Assembly (NCBI GenBank): GCA_946479895.1
Contig: CAMLHT010000020.1
Span: 1 to 23,710 of the forward strand
Direction of reading: 5' to 3'
DNA length: 23,710 nucleotides
Source: an uncultured Gemmatimonadota bacterium
GTDB taxonomy: Bacteria > Gemmatimonadota > Gemmatimonadetes > Gemmatimonadales > Gemmatimonadaceae
Made by a program: the position numbers and the translations under genes. The stretch's first letter is position 1; each line of letters starts with the position of its first letter. This document shows positions 1 through 7,852 of this stretch, piece by piece. The notes beneath the pieces are model-generated. The model made no database searches and was not told where the DNA came from. It saw only the letters and a list, made by a program, of their open reading frames with translations.

Positions 1-550
1 GCACGCTGGCGACGTCGGTGCCAAGCACGGCAACGGGCAGCAGCGCGTCGGCGGTACGGTCGTAGACGAGGATCGCGCCGCGCCGCGCGCCCACCGTCCC
101 CGAGATCTCGCCGAGGATCGTGCGCGCCGTCTCGTCCAGCGTGACGGCGCGGCCGAGGATCTCGCTGATCGAGTAGAGGAGGTTGATCTCCTCGTATCGC
201 TCGGCGAGCTCGTTGGCGGCGTGCTCGACCTCGAGGCCGGACTGGATGTACTGGGTGACGACGGGCAGGAGAAAATCGAACAGCGAGTCGAGGCTCGCGT
301 CGGGGTTGTTACAGGGTCCGACGGCGAGCCACACCGGACGGGGGCCCTGGACCAGCGCCACACGAACCGACTTCCCACCGACGTCGACGTCGCGGGGCTC
401 AGGCCCTGCCGGGAGGGCCGTGATCGCGGGAGCGCTGCTCGTCCGGGCCTCGACGCGTGGCGGGCCAGTGGCGCCGCCGTCCAGCCACACGCCCGCCTCG
501 CAGCGGGTCGCGTCGCGGAAGGCATCGAGGACGTCGGACAGGTCGCTCAT
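1..550 (-). CDS. GAF-domain signalling protein, N-terminal part (gene cut by window edge)
   Basis: The reading frame opens with ATG at 550 and runs off the left edge after 183 codons, so the C-terminal effector domain is not visible. Residues 1-95 are a poorly conserved N-terminal region. From about residue 113 (ELAERYEEINLLYSISEILG) the sequence looks like the linker helix and first part of a GAF domain, ending with a strand-like stretch (RRGAILVYDRTADALLPVA). The start overlaps the stop of the RsbW-like kinase gene as ATGA (547-550), so the two are probably translationally coupled. With a STAS protein and an anti-sigma-type kinase just upstream, a C-terminal PP2C/SpoIIE phosphatase that dephosphorylates the STAS protein would be the expected partner. 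That is inference only: an HD-GYP, GGDEF or histidine kinase domain is equally possible from what is seen. Confidence 0.75.
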   Translation of the reverse strand, partial: MSDLSDVLDAFRDATRCEAGVWLDGGATGPPRVEARTSSAPAITALPAGPEPRDVDVGGKSVRVALVQGPRPVWLAVGPCNNPDASLDSLFDFLLPVVTQYIQSGLEVEHAANELAERYEEINLLYSISEILGRAVTLDETARTILGEISGTVGARRGAILVYDRTADALLPVAVLGTDVASV

Positions 551-990
551 GCGCGCTTCAGCGTCAGGCGCACGGTGTTGCCCGGCTCGGTGCTGAGGCA
601 CTCGACCCGGTCCATGAGCTTCTGCATGAGGAACAGGCCCCGGCCGTCCTCGCGCTCCAGGGTGTCCGCCGTCACCTCGACCGTGCACGCGCCGAGATCG
701 AAGCCCTCGCCTTCGTCGCGCACCTCGACGACGAGGCACTCGGCATCCACGCAGGCCCGGACGTGCACGGTCTTCGACGGATCGTCGCAGTTGCCCCGGA
801 GGATCGCGTTGGAGAGGGCCTCGGTCAGCGCGACGGGGACGTTGAGCATCACCTGGCGCGGCGCGAAATGCAGGTCCTGGCATTCGCGCTGGACGCGCTC
901 GACGACCCGCTCGATGAAGCGGACGTCGCTGGGGATGTCGAGCTCGATGATCCGCGGGCGCGGATCGGAGGGAGAGATGTCGGCGATCAT
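547..990 (-). CDS. RsbW/SpoIIAB-like anti-sigma serine kinase (HATPase_c_2)
   Basis: This 147-residue protein has the GHKL ATP-binding fold of anti-sigma factor kinases. The N-box is at about residues 54-66 (ALTEALSNAILRG, with E57 and N61), the G1 box at 92-97 (DEGEGF) and the G2 box at 116-120 (GRGLF). The family binds ATP and phosphorylates a serine on a STAS partner while sequestering a sigma factor or another target. The STAS gene lies immediately upstream in the same direction and a GAF protein overlaps downstream, so this is the middle gene of a partner-switching module. No sigma factor gene is visible in the window, so the final target is unknown. The ATG at 990 gives the usual family length. 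The 67-nt gap before it holds a strong hairpin ending 11 nt before the start codon, and I see no Shine-Dalgarno sequence. Confidence 0.88.
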   Translation of the reverse strand: MIADISPSDPRPRIIELDIPSDVRFIERVVERVQRECQDLHFAPRQVMLNVPVALTEALSNAILRGNCDDPSKTVHVRACVDAECLVVEVRDEGEGFDLGACTVEVTADTLEREDGRGLFLMQKLMDRVECLSTEPGNTVRLTLKRA

Positions 991-1001
991 GTGAAACGGA
1001 A

Positions 1002-1038
1002 GCGGGCGCCGCCCGGAGGAAAGTCCGGGAGCGCCCGC
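1002..1038 (-). promoter_or_regulatory. Strong GC hairpin in the STAS/RsbW-like gene gap
   Basis: The arms GCGGGCGC (1002-1009) and GCGCCCGC (1031-1038) pair perfectly over 8 bp. An inner stem CCCGGA (1012-1017) with TCCGGG (1024-1029) adds 6 bp around a 6-nt loop, with small bulges of 2 and 1 nt between the two stems. On the transcribed strand it is followed by TTCCGTTTCAC and then the ATG at 990. The poor T-tract makes a full terminator unlikely; an attenuator, an RNA-processing site or a structure that lowers translation of the kinase relative to the STAS protein are possible. The structure is seen directly; the role is inference. Confidence 0.6.
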
Positions 1039-1057
1039 GGAAAAGTATCGTCGTCCG

Positions 1058-1390
1058 TCAGAAGCTCTGCAACGCGCGCTCGCGGGTGTCCGCGATCTGG
1101 AAGAGCGTGTCGAGCTTGGTGAGCTCGAACAGCGTCTTGAGGTCGTCGTTCAGGTTGGCGAGGCGGAGCTCGCCGCCCTGCTCGCGGATCTTCTTCGAGA
1201 GCGACACGAGGACGCCCAGTCCCGAGCTGTCGATGTAGCCGGTCTGCGAGAAGTCGATGAGGAACTTCCGGCCACCGCGCTCGAGCTCATCGAGGACCTT
1301 CTGTTTCAGCTCCTGCCGGTTGCCGACGATGAGCTGACCCTCGACGTCCACGACGACCACATCGCTTTCCTTCTTGATGCTGAAGCTCAT
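1058..1390 (-). CDS. STAS-domain anti-anti-sigma factor (SpoIIAA/RsbV type)
   Basis: This 110-residue single-domain protein matches the small STAS regulators in length and pattern. The phosphorylation loop [11 protein letters not shown] (about 52-62) has the conserved aspartate followed by S55/S56, one of which should be the site modified by the RsbW-like kinase encoded next. The family, when unphosphorylated, binds the kinase and releases its sigma factor or other partner. The ATG at 1390 overlaps the pta stop as ATGA, which ties expression to the CoA/acetate genes. A GGAG lies about 8 nt upstream of the start, inside the 3' end of pta. There is no sign of truncation. The regulated sigma factor or output is not in the window. 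Confidence 0.9.
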   Translation of the reverse strand: MSFSIKKESDVVVVDVEGQLIVGNRQELKQKVLDELERGGRKFLIDFSQTGYIDSSGLGVLVSLSKKIREQGGELRLANLNDDLKTLFELTKLDTLFQIADTRERALQSF

Positions 1391-2415
1391 TCCCTAGTCT
1401 CCTTGCGGGCTTGCTCTGCGTGTGAACCGCTCTGGTCCTGCACCTGAAGCGCGGTGATCGCCGCGACGTTAATGATGTCCTCAGCGACCGCTCCGCGCGA
1501 GAGATCGCTGCACGGCTTTCGTAATCCCTGTATGATCGGACCCACCGCGCTCGCCCCGGCCAGGCGCTGAACCAGCTTGTACGCGATGTTCCCGGAGTCC
1601 AGCGACGGAAAGACCAGCACGTTCGCCCGTCCGGCCACCGGGCTGCCGGGAGCCTTGCGCTCCCCCACGGCCGAGACGAGCGCTGCGTCACCTTGCAATT
1701 CTCCGTCCACGGCGAGCTGGGGTTGGCGGGCCCGGACCAGCTCGACCGCCTCCCGGACCAGGGTAACCGTCGTCCCCTCCGCGCTCCCCTTGGTGCTGAA
1801 CGACAGGAAGGCCACGCGCGGCTCGTCGCCGACGATCAGCCGCCGGTCGGCCGCCGCGGCGACCGCGATGTCGGCCAGCTGGCTGGCGTCGGGGTACGGG
1901 ACCACGGCGCAGTCGGTGAAGGTGAGCACCTCGTCACCGTCCGACCGGAACGAGGGGACCACCATGTAGAAGGCGCTCGAGACGGTCCGGACGCCGGCCC
2001 CCGGGCCGACGAGCCAGAGCGCGGCGCGGAGCACGTCGCCGGTGGTATGAACGGCCCCGGCAACACAGCCATCCGCCTCGCCACGGCGAACCATGGCGTC
2101 CGCGGCGATGAGGGGATCCTTCGCCAGCGACTCGGCCTTCTCCCGCGTCATCCCCTTCGCCGACCGCGCCTCGAAGAGCGAGTCGGCCGTTCGCCGGGCG
2201 AACGCCGGGTCGGTGGCATCGATCGCCTCGACCTCTTTCACGCGGGGTCGCTGGTCCGCGGGAACCGGGCCGGCCGTGATCAGCACCGGCTCGACGATGC
2301 GAAGCTCCGCGAGCGCGCGAACCGCCTCGAGCGTCCGCGGGTCGGCCGCCTCGGGAAAGACGATGCGTCGCCGCCGCGCCGCCGCCCGGGTGCGGACGCC
2401 GGCGAGGAAGCTCAT
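1387..2415 (-). CDS. pta: Phosphate acetyltransferase
   Basis: Pta interconverts acetyl-CoA plus phosphate with acetyl phosphate plus CoA, the first step of acetate formation or the last of acetate uptake with acetate kinase. The 342-residue length matches the short, single-domain cytoplasmic form without the DRTGG/N-terminal regulatory part of the enterobacterial enzyme. Recognisable stretches include [19 protein letters not shown] near the N-terminus and [19 protein letters not shown], then [13 protein letters not shown], near the C-terminus, typical of the PTA/PTB family. The start overlaps the coaD stop as ATGA, and its stop overlaps the STAS start in the same way. Pairing with coaD makes sense because one makes the CoA precursor and the other uses CoA. 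No acetate kinase gene is visible here. A phosphate butyryltransferase is a less likely alternative. Confidence 0.9.
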   Translation of the reverse strand: MSFLAGVRTRAAARRRRIVFPEAADPRTLEAVRALAELRIVEPVLITAGPVPADQRPRVKEVEAIDATDPAFARRTADSLFEARSAKGMTREKAESLAKDPLIAADAMVRRGEADGCVAGAVHTTGDVLRAALWLVGPGAGVRTVSSAFYMVVPSFRSDGDEVLTFTDCAVVPYPDASQLADIAVAAAADRRLIVGDEPRVAFLSFSTKGSAEGTTVTLVREAVELVRARQPQLAVDGELQGDAALVSAVGERKAPGSPVAGRANVLVFPSLDSGNIAYKLVQRLAGASAVGPIIQGLRKPCSDLSRGAVAEDIINVAAITALQVQDQSGSHAEQARKETRE

Positions 2416-2897
2416 GGGTGCTGGTACTTGCGTCGGAGCGCCTCGGCGACGGCCGGATGAACGAGATTCGAGAGGTCGCCGTCGTACCGGGCGACTTCGC
2501 GCACCATGCTCGCGCTGATATAGGTCGTGTCCAGCGACGGGACCATGAACACCGTCTCCAGCTTCGGCGACAGGTGGCGATTCATCAGCGCCATCTGATA
2601 CTCGTACTCGAAGTCGCTGACCGCGCGGAGTCCGCGGACGATCAGCCGGGATCCCACCGACTGGGCGAAGTCGACGAGAAGCCCGGTGAAGCTGCGCACC
2701 TCGATGCGCGAATCCTGTCCGACCGCTTCGCGGATGAGCTTCGTCCGCTCCTCGACCGTGAAGAGGGGTTGCTTGGACGAATTCTGCGCGACGGCGACGA
2801 TGAGGTGGTCGACGAAGCCGACGGTCCGGAAGATCAGGTCCTCATGACCTTTCGTGATCGGATCGAAGCTTCCGGCGTAGATCGCGGTCTTTGGCAT
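2412..2897 (-). CDS. coaD: Pantetheine-phosphate adenylyltransferase
   Basis: CoaD transfers AMP from ATP to 4'-phosphopantetheine, giving dephospho-CoA, the penultimate step of coenzyme A synthesis in the cytoplasm. The 161 residues are the normal length. The nucleotidyltransferase TxGH motif is seen at 15-18 (TKGH) within [15 protein letters not shown], the family signature [12 protein letters not shown] at 88-99, and the ISASMVR signature at 127-133. The ATG at 2897 is the only sensible start; no Shine-Dalgarno is evident and the 89-nt gap upstream holds a large inverted repeat. The rsmD-coaD order is common in bacteria, which supports both calls. The gene overlaps pta by 4 nt. Confidence 0.97.
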   Translation of the reverse strand: MPKTAIYAGSFDPITKGHEDLIFRTVGFVDHLIVAVAQNSSKQPLFTVEERTKLIREAVGQDSRIEVRSFTGLLVDFAQSVGSRLIVRGLRAVSDFEYEYQMALMNRHLSPKLETVFMVPSLDTTYISASMVREVARYDGDLSNLVHPAVAEALRRKYQHP

Positions 2898-2920
2898 CGG
2901 GCTGGAAAGTAAACGGGACG

Positions 2921-2979
2921 GGGAGTGGGAGTGGGAGTGGGAGTATCAGCTCGCCCGGCCCACTCCCACTCCCACTCCC
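2921..2979. repeat. Perfect inverted repeat of GGGAGT/ACTCCC hexamers with G-quadruplex motifs on both strands
   Basis: The left arm is four tandem GGGAGT units (2921-2944). The right arm (2959-2979) is the mirrored CCCACTCCC array. The arms pair perfectly over 21 bp (2921-2941 with 2959-2979) around a 17-nt loop. Each arm has four GGG runs separated by 3-nt spacers on one strand, the canonical G-quadruplex pattern, so both strands carry one. It fills most of the 89-nt gap between the rsmD stop and the coaD start. In the rsmD-coaD transcript it would form a very stable hairpin. It may be a dispersed genomic repeat, an RNA processing site or a transcription road-block; no U-tract follows it. 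Confidence 0.9.
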
Positions 2980-2986
2980 ACCTTCA

Positions 2987-3508
2987 TCAGCCCTGCACCC
3001 GGTAGAACGTGATGACGGTGCCCCCGTATTTCCGCCGCTCTCCGTCGCCAGGCAGCGTTTCGTCGGCGCGATGCTCGACGCCGAGCAGGTCGGCGAAGGG
3101 ACGCTTCAGCCATCGCTCGGCCACCGCGGTCGCGAGTCCCTTGTCATAGGGAGGATCGGCGAAGGCCACGTCGAAGTGGTCGTCACCGAGGGCGTCGAGG
3201 AATTTCAGTGCATCCGCACGATGCACGATGGCGCGCGCGCCCGCTCCGAGCGTGGCGAGGTTGCTGTCGATGGCCTTCAGGCTCTTCGCAGCGTTCTCCA
3301 CGAAGTGCACCTCGCGCGCGCCACGCGAGAGCGACTCGAGCCCCAGCGCGCCGGACCCGGCGAAGAGATCGAGCACGCGGGCATCGGGGAGCGCGGTGTT
3401 GACGATGCTCATCCATGCCTCGCGCACGCGATCGGCCGTCGGGCGGACGAGCTCTCCGGCGGGAGCCTTGATCTGGCGGCCGCGCCAGGCGCCGGCGACG
3501 ATCCTCAC
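2987..3508 (-). CDS. rsmD: 16S rRNA (guanine966-N2)-methyltransferase
   Basis: RsmD uses S-adenosylmethionine to methylate G966 of 16S rRNA during 30S assembly. I start it at the GTG at 3508, which overlaps the recJ stop as GTGA and gives 173 residues beginning MRIVAGAWRGR, the usual family N-terminus. The frame is open much further upstream, inside recJ, but that extension has no family resemblance. The conserved RPTADRVRE is at about 22-30, the SAM-binding VLDLFAGSGALGLE at 45-58 and the catalytic DPPY at 118-121. It is followed by the hexamer inverted repeat and coaD, a common neighbour. Confidence 0.94.
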   Translation of the reverse strand: MRIVAGAWRGRQIKAPAGELVRPTADRVREAWMSIVNTALPDARVLDLFAGSGALGLESLSRGAREVHFVENAAKSLKAIDSNLATLGAGARAIVHRADALKFLDALGDDHFDVAFADPPYDKGLATAVAERWLKRPFADLLGVEHRADETLPGDGERRKYGGTVITFYRVQG

Positions 3509-5229
3509 GCCGTCGGGCGGAAGTCCACGAGGCGGGCCTGGAGCCGGGAGATCCCGCGATACTCGTCGCGCTCGAGGCGGAACGCGACGTCGTAGGACTC
3601 CGATTCGCGCAGCTCCTCGCGGCGGGGGGCGAGTCCCCAGCCCACGGCGGTGATCGCCGCTTCGCCCTGCTGGAACACCACCTTCAGCCCATCCTTTCCG
3701 ACGGTGCGTGGCGATCCCGCGACCGTCGCGCCGCGCACCATCAGCACCGGCGACGGATTGCCCATGCCGCACGGCTCCAGGTGCCGGAAGACGTATTCCA
3801 GCTTCTCGTCGGCTTCGGCGAGCGGCATCTCGAGATCCACCCGGATTTCCGGCATGAGGTCGTCGGCGCAGAGCCGCGACGCCGCGACGTCGTTGAAGCG
3901 CCGCGCGAAGTCGGCAACGCGGTCCGTGGCGATCGTGACGCCCGCCGCCGACCGGTGGCCGCCGTAGCGCCGCAGCAGGTCGCTGCACGCCGTGAGGCCG
4001 GAGTGGAGGTCGAACGGCGAGATCGACCGGCCGGATCCCTTCCCTTCATCGCCGTCGAGGGCGACGAGCACCGTCGGCCTGCCGAACTCCTCGACAATGC
4101 GCGAGGCGACGATGCCGATGACGCCCGCATGCCATCCCTGCTCGGCGATGACGATGCCGTAGGTGGACTCGAGATCCATCTCCAGCACCCGCTCGCGCGC
4201 CTGCACGAGCGTCTGGCGGTCGATCTCCTGGCGCCGGACGTTCATCTCCTCCAGCTCGCGGGCGATGGTGTTCGCCTCGTGCTCGTCGCGCGACATGAGC
4301 AGCTCGACGCCGCGCAACGCGTGGCCGAGCCGGCCCACCGCGTTGAGCCGCGGGGCGATCACGAAGCCGACGCGCCCGGCCGTGATCGGCTTGCCCTCGA
4401 GGCCGGCCGAGCGGATCAGCGCGCGGAGCCCCAGGCAGGGCGAGTCGTTGAGGATCTTCAGGCCGTAGCGGGCCAGGACACGGTTCTCGCCGCGCAGCGG
4501 CGCGATGTCGGCGATGGTCGCGAGCGCGACCAGGTCGAGCATGCCGTAAACGAGATTCACGTTGCCGCCGGCCGCCCGCATCAGGCTCAGCGCAAGCTTG
4601 TAGACGACGCCGGCGGCGCAGAGATCCTTGTCGATGGACGGACAGCCCGGGCGCTTCGGGTTGAGGAGCGCGTTGGGCTTCGCCGTCTCGCCGGTCGGGA
4701 GATGGTGATCGATGATGATCACGTCGATGCCGGCGGCGCGGAGGTCCGCGACGGGCGCGATGGCGCTCGTGCCGCAGTCACACGTGACGACCAGCGTCGC
4801 TCCCATGGCCTTCGCCGCGGTGACGCCGGCCTGCGTGAGATCGTAGCCGTCGGTGGCGCGCTTCGGAATGAACGGCACCGGCTTCGCGCCGATCGCGCCG
4901 AGCGTGCGGACGAGGATCGTCGTCGAGGTCATGCCATCGACGTCATAGTCCCCGTGCACGATGACGGTCTCGCCACGCTTCGCCGCGGTCACCAGCCGAT
5001 CGACGGCGACGTCGAGGTCGAGCAGCCCGCCTTCCTCGACGTGATCGAGCCGCGGGCGGAGGTATCGCTTGGCGGCTTCGCCCGCGGTGTGGCCGCGGAT
5101 CGCGAGGAGACGGCAGGCCACCTCGGAGAGATTGAGCTCCGCCTGGAGTCCTTCGACGACGTCGCGCGCCGGCTGTTCGGGAACGAGCCAGCGCGATTTC
5201 GGGCGTATGGAGACGGGCGGAGCGGTCAC
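3505..5229 (-). CDS. recJ: Single-stranded-DNA-specific exonuclease RecJ
   Basis: RecJ degrades single-stranded DNA from the 5' end in recombinational repair and mismatch repair. The 574 residues match the core family length. The DHH phosphoesterase motifs are intact: DYDVDG at 94-99, CDCG at 150-153, DHH at 174-176 and IADIAPL at about 239-245. The DHHA1 part shows GSGRS at 398-402 and GGH at 423-425. The C-terminal OB-like region follows. The only plausible start is the GTG at 5229; no clear Shine-Dalgarno is seen. The gene follows a 92-nt gap with a hairpin and overlaps rsmD by 4 nt, so it probably starts a new transcript with rsmD. Confidence 0.96.
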   Translation of the reverse strand: MTAPPVSIRPKSRWLVPEQPARDVVEGLQAELNLSEVACRLLAIRGHTAGEAAKRYLRPRLDHVEEGGLLDLDVAVDRLVTAAKRGETVIVHGDYDVDGMTSTTILVRTLGAIGAKPVPFIPKRATDGYDLTQAGVTAAKAMGATLVVTCDCGTSAIAPVADLRAAGIDVIIIDHHLPTGETAKPNALLNPKRPGCPSIDKDLCAAGVVYKLALSLMRAAGGNVNLVYGMLDLVALATIADIAPLRGENRVLARYGLKILNDSPCLGLRALIRSAGLEGKPITAGRVGFVIAPRLNAVGRLGHALRGVELLMSRDEHEANTIARELEEMNVRRQEIDRQTLVQARERVLEMDLESTYGIVIAEQGWHAGVIGIVASRIVEEFGRPTVLVALDGDEGKGSGRSISPFDLHSGLTACSDLLRRYGGHRSAAGVTIATDRVADFARRFNDVAASRLCADDLMPEIRVDLEMPLAEADEKLEYVFRHLEPCGMGNPSPVLMVRGATVAGSPRTVGKDGLKVVFQQGEAAITAVGWGLAPRREELRESESYDVAFRLERDEYRGISRLQARLVDFRPTA

Positions 5230-5290
5230 GCCCGCAAGTTAATGGCGCGTCACGCCTGTCGCGGCATCAGTTCAATGCCTGAAAAGCAGA

Positions 5291-5311
5291 TCCCTCGGCT
5301 TCGCCGAGGGA
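5291..5311 (-). terminator. Hairpin after the zinc-ribbon gene; possible intrinsic terminator or REP-like repeat
   Basis: TCCCTCGGC (5291-5299) pairs perfectly with GCCGAGGGA (5303-5311) over 9 bp around a 3-nt loop. On the transcribed strand it starts 11 nt after the stop codon and is followed by TCTGCTTTTC, a modest T-rich tail. That fits a Rho-independent terminator between the dnaG unit and recJ. The flanking TGTCATCC also resembles widely scattered palindromic repeats of bacterial genomes, and a similar GTCATCC occurs at 16012-16018, so it may be a dispersed repeat that also acts as a terminator. Confidence 0.55.
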
Positions 5312-5321
5312 TGACAGAGGT

Positions 5322-6023
5322 TCAGGGAGCGTAAAGCAGCGCGCCGCAGCCTTCACAGACTTCGGCCTTGCCGGTCGCGGCCATCTGGGAGCGCCGCTGC
5401 ATCGGCACGTTCGTATCACAATTGCTGCACGAATTGCCGCGAAGTGGAAAAAGTGCGTGCACGCGCTTCTTCGACCGGATGCGGTCGTAGATCGACATCA
5501 ATGGCCGCGCCACCTTCGCCGCGCGCTCGTTGCGGCGGGCGCGAACCGTGGCCAGCTCGGTCTCGAGCTTCTTGCGCTCGTCGGCAATCGCCGCCTGCGC
5601 CGCGTCCCGCTGCTGCTCCAGGTCCGCCATGCGGCCAGTGCGGTCCTCGACGAGCGCCTTGAGCTCCATCATCCGCTGATTGATCGCCACGAGCTCCCGC
5701 TCCTCGTCACCGATGATCTTCCTGATCTGCTCGAGCTGCGCGGTGGCCGCGGTCGCCTCCTTCTGGTTCGTGGCGGCGCTGTAGACGGCCTCGTTCTTCG
5801 CCTGGAGCTGCTTGTGCGCTTCGACGCGCTGCAGGACGTCGCGTCGCTTCCTGTCCTCGGTGTCGGCGAGCTGCGTCGCCTGGTCGACGGCGGCCTTCGC
5901 CTTCGCGACCTCGGCGCTCAGCGCGTTGACCTTCGGCATCAACTGGTCGATTCCTCGCTCCAGGTCATGGATGGCGAGATCGTCTGTCTGTACATCGACC
6001 AGCGCGGCGATATCCGGGTTCAC
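5322..6023 (-). CDS. Coiled-coil protein with C-terminal C4 zinc ribbon (COG1579/DUF164 family)
   Basis: This 233-residue protein is mostly a long charged, Ala/Glu/Lys-rich coiled coil (about 15-170). A short conserved part (RPLMSIYDRIR) and a zinc ribbon with C199-x2-C202 and C223-x2-C226 follow. The family is widespread, probably binds nucleic acid or acts as a chaperone-like factor, and its exact role is not settled. I choose the GTG at 6023 because it overlaps the dnaG stop as GTGA, has a GGGAGG ribosome-binding site at 6028-6033, and gives the usual N-terminus (MNPDIAALVDVQTDDLAIHDLE). The frame is open up to 6419, but that part lies inside dnaG and has no family resemblance. Being coupled to dnaG suggests a link to replication or nucleic-acid handling, which is inference. 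Confidence 0.88.
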   Translation of the reverse strand: MNPDIAALVDVQTDDLAIHDLERGIDQLMPKVNALSAEVAKAKAAVDQATQLADTEDRKRRDVLQRVEAHKQLQAKNEAVYSAATNQKEATAATAQLEQIRKIIGDEERELVAINQRMMELKALVEDRTGRMADLEQQRDAAQAAIADERKKLETELATVRARRNERAAKVARPLMSIYDRIRSKKRVHALFPLRGNSCSNCDTNVPMQRRSQMAATGKAEVCEGCGALLYAP

Positions 6024-7852
6024 GTATCCTCCCTCAGTGCGTTCGAACGCGGTGAATTGAAGCCTTTCCAGCGGGGACTTCCCAACGCCTGAATGTCGCT
6101 CATCAGGCGCCGTTTTTCCTGAATCAGCCGATCCTGCTCCTCCGGAGGGGCCGTGGCGAGCTCGCGGTCGATCTCCGACAGGCGCAGATCGGCCTCCCGG
6201 GCCTGAATCGAATTGACGCTGCCGGTCACCGTCTCTTCGGCCCGGTCGAGACCGCCTGGCTCCGAAAGTAGCTGCTGGAGGACTTCGGCCGTCTCCGGGT
6301 CGACCGCTCCGGCCAGCTCCTCGACGGTCACGTCGGGTCCGCGCGTGATCAGCTCGGAGTAGAGACGCTGATAGGTGGGGTCGAGAAAGCTGTCCACGTC
6401 GACCCGCTCGGCGGTCCATTCGACGAACTGCCGCTGGTGCAGCAGCATCCGGACGAGCTCGCGCTCGGCCCGCACCCCTTTCGCCACGCGATTCGTCCGC
6501 CGCTCGCCGCGCCGGATCGGGGGGCGGGCCGGCTGACGCGCGGCCGGAGCCTCGGCGGGCAGGGGCCGGGTCTTGGGCGCCTCGGCGAGCTCCCGCTCGA
6601 GCATCTCGCGCGACACGCCGGCCACCTCCGAGGTGCGCGAGACGTAGAGGTCGCGCAACAGGTTGTCCTGGGTCACCCGGATCGTCGGGAGCAGCTTGTC
6701 GAGCGCTTCACGCTTGCGGCGGAGGTCGGTGAAGTATCCGGCGCGCTCCAGGATCTGGATCTTCCGGTCGAAGACGTCGATGGACTGCGAGATCGCCTTC
6801 TCCAGGCCGGCCGCGCCGTGCTTCGCCGCGAACGTGTCCGGATCATCTCCCTCCGGCAGGGTGACCACCCGCGAGCTCACTCCGGCCGTGAGCAGGACGT
6901 CACCGGAGCGGAAAGTCGCCTTCAATCCCGCCGAGTCGCTGTCGTAGAGCAGGTAGGCGGTGTGAGTGTATTTCCGGACGAGGGCCGCCTGCGCCTCGGT
7001 CATCGCCGTGCCCATGGGCGCCACGGCCTCCTCGATGCCGGACAGCATCAGCCGGATGACGTCGAAGTATCCCTCGACGATGAACACGCGGTCGTTCTTC
7101 CGGATGGCATTCTTCGCCCAGTGGAGCCCGTACAGCAGCGCGCGCTTCGTGAAGATCTCCGACTCCGGCGAGTTCAGGTACTTCGGCTCGCCCTTCCCCA
7201 TCACGCGCCCACCGAATCCCACGAGGTGACCGGCGGCGTCCCAGATCGGGAACATCAGCCGGTTCCGGAACCGCACGCGCGGCTCGGCGCGATCCTCGGG
7301 GATGATGAGCAGCCCGGCCTGAGCCTGACGGCGATCGTCGTATCCGAGCGCGGCCAGATGCTTCCGCAGCTCGTCCCCCCGCGGGGAGTAGCCGATCATG
7401 AACCGGGCGGCGTTCTCGGGAGAGATCCCGCGGCTGTCGAGATACTCGCGGGCTACCTTGCCCTCCGGCGCGTCGCGGAGCTGCGACTGGAAGAATTCCG
7501 CCGCCGCGGCGTTGATTTCCCAGAACGGCTCGCGCGGGTCCCGCTCTTCGGCGCGCGCCCCCTTCACCTCCCGCACCTCCACGCCCGACTTCTCCGCGAC
7601 GAGCTTCACCGCCACGACGAAATCTAGGCCGAGATACTTCTGGACGAAGGTGAAGACGTCGCCCTTCTCGCCGCAGACGAAGCACGCATACCCGCCGCGC
7701 GGCGTGACAGAGAAGTTGTTGTGCGTGCCCTGGTGAAACGGACACGGGCCGCGGAAGCTGTTCCCGGAGCGCTTGAGCTGCACGTACTCGCCGATGATCG
7801 AGACGATGTCCGCGCTCTCCCGCACGCGCTCGACGTTCTCGTCGGGGATCAT
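6020..7852 (-). CDS. dnaG: DNA primase
   Basis: DnaG makes the RNA primers for DNA replication at the fork. The 610-residue protein has all parts. The N-terminal zinc finger has C37, H40, C57 and C60. The primase core includes the YLNSPES stretch (225-231). The Toprim domain has the catalytic glutamate E260 (FIVEGYFDVI) and the DSD acidic pair D304/D306 (LLYDSDSAG). A Pro/Arg/Ala-rich linker (about 428-460) then leads to the C-terminal helicase-binding part. The ATG at 7852 overlaps the mutS2 stop as ATGA. Unlike the classical rpsU-dnaG-rpoD operon, neither rpsU nor rpoD is adjacent; mutS2 precedes and the zinc-ribbon gene follows. Confidence 0.97.
   Translation of the reverse strand: MIPDENVERVRESADIVSIIGEYVQLKRSGNSFRGPCPFHQGTHNNFSVTPRGGYACFVCGEKGDVFTFVQKYLGLDFVVAVKLVAEKSGVEVREVKGARAEERDPREPFWEINAAAAEFFQSQLRDAPEGKVAREYLDSRGISPENAARFMIGYSPRGDELRKHLAALGYDDRRQAQAGLLIIPEDRAEPRVRFRNRLMFPIWDAAGHLVGFGGRVMGKGEPKYLNSPESEIFTKRALLYGLHWAKNAIRKNDRVFIVEGYFDVIRLMLSGIEEAVAPMGTAMTEAQAALVRKYTHTAYLLYDSDSAGLKATFRSGDVLLTAGVSSRVVTLPEGDDPDTFAAKHGAAGLEKAISQSIDVFDRKIQILERAGYFTDLRRKREALDKLLPTIRVTQDNLLRDLYVSRTSEVAGVSREMLERELAEAPKTRPLPAEAPAARQPARPPIRRGERRTNRVAKGVRAERELVRMLLHQRQFVEWTAERVDVDSFLDPTYQRLYSELITRGPDVTVEELAGAVDPETAEVLQQLLSEPGGLDRAEETVTGSVNSIQAREADLRLSEIDRELATAPPEEQDRLIQEKRRLMSDIQALGSPRWKGFNSPRSNALREDT
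6027..6033 (-). promoter_or_regulatory. Ribosome-binding site for the zinc-ribbon gene
   Basis: GGGAGGA lies a few nucleotides before the GTG at 6023, inside the last codons of dnaG. It is one of the few good Shine-Dalgarno sites in the window and decides the start of this gene over much longer upstream possibilities. Confidence 0.6.

Noticed and set aside
3509..3988. N-terminal extension of rsmD inside recJ
   Set aside because: Arg-rich with no RsmD homology; the GTG at 3508 gives the family N-terminus and a GTGA overlap.
3781..5334. 517-codon plus-strand open frame opposite recJ
   Set aside because: Shadow of recJ codon usage; no domain seen.
6024..6419. N-terminal extension of the zinc-ribbon protein inside dnaG
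   Set aside because: No family resemblance; the GTG at 6023 has a good ribosome-binding site.
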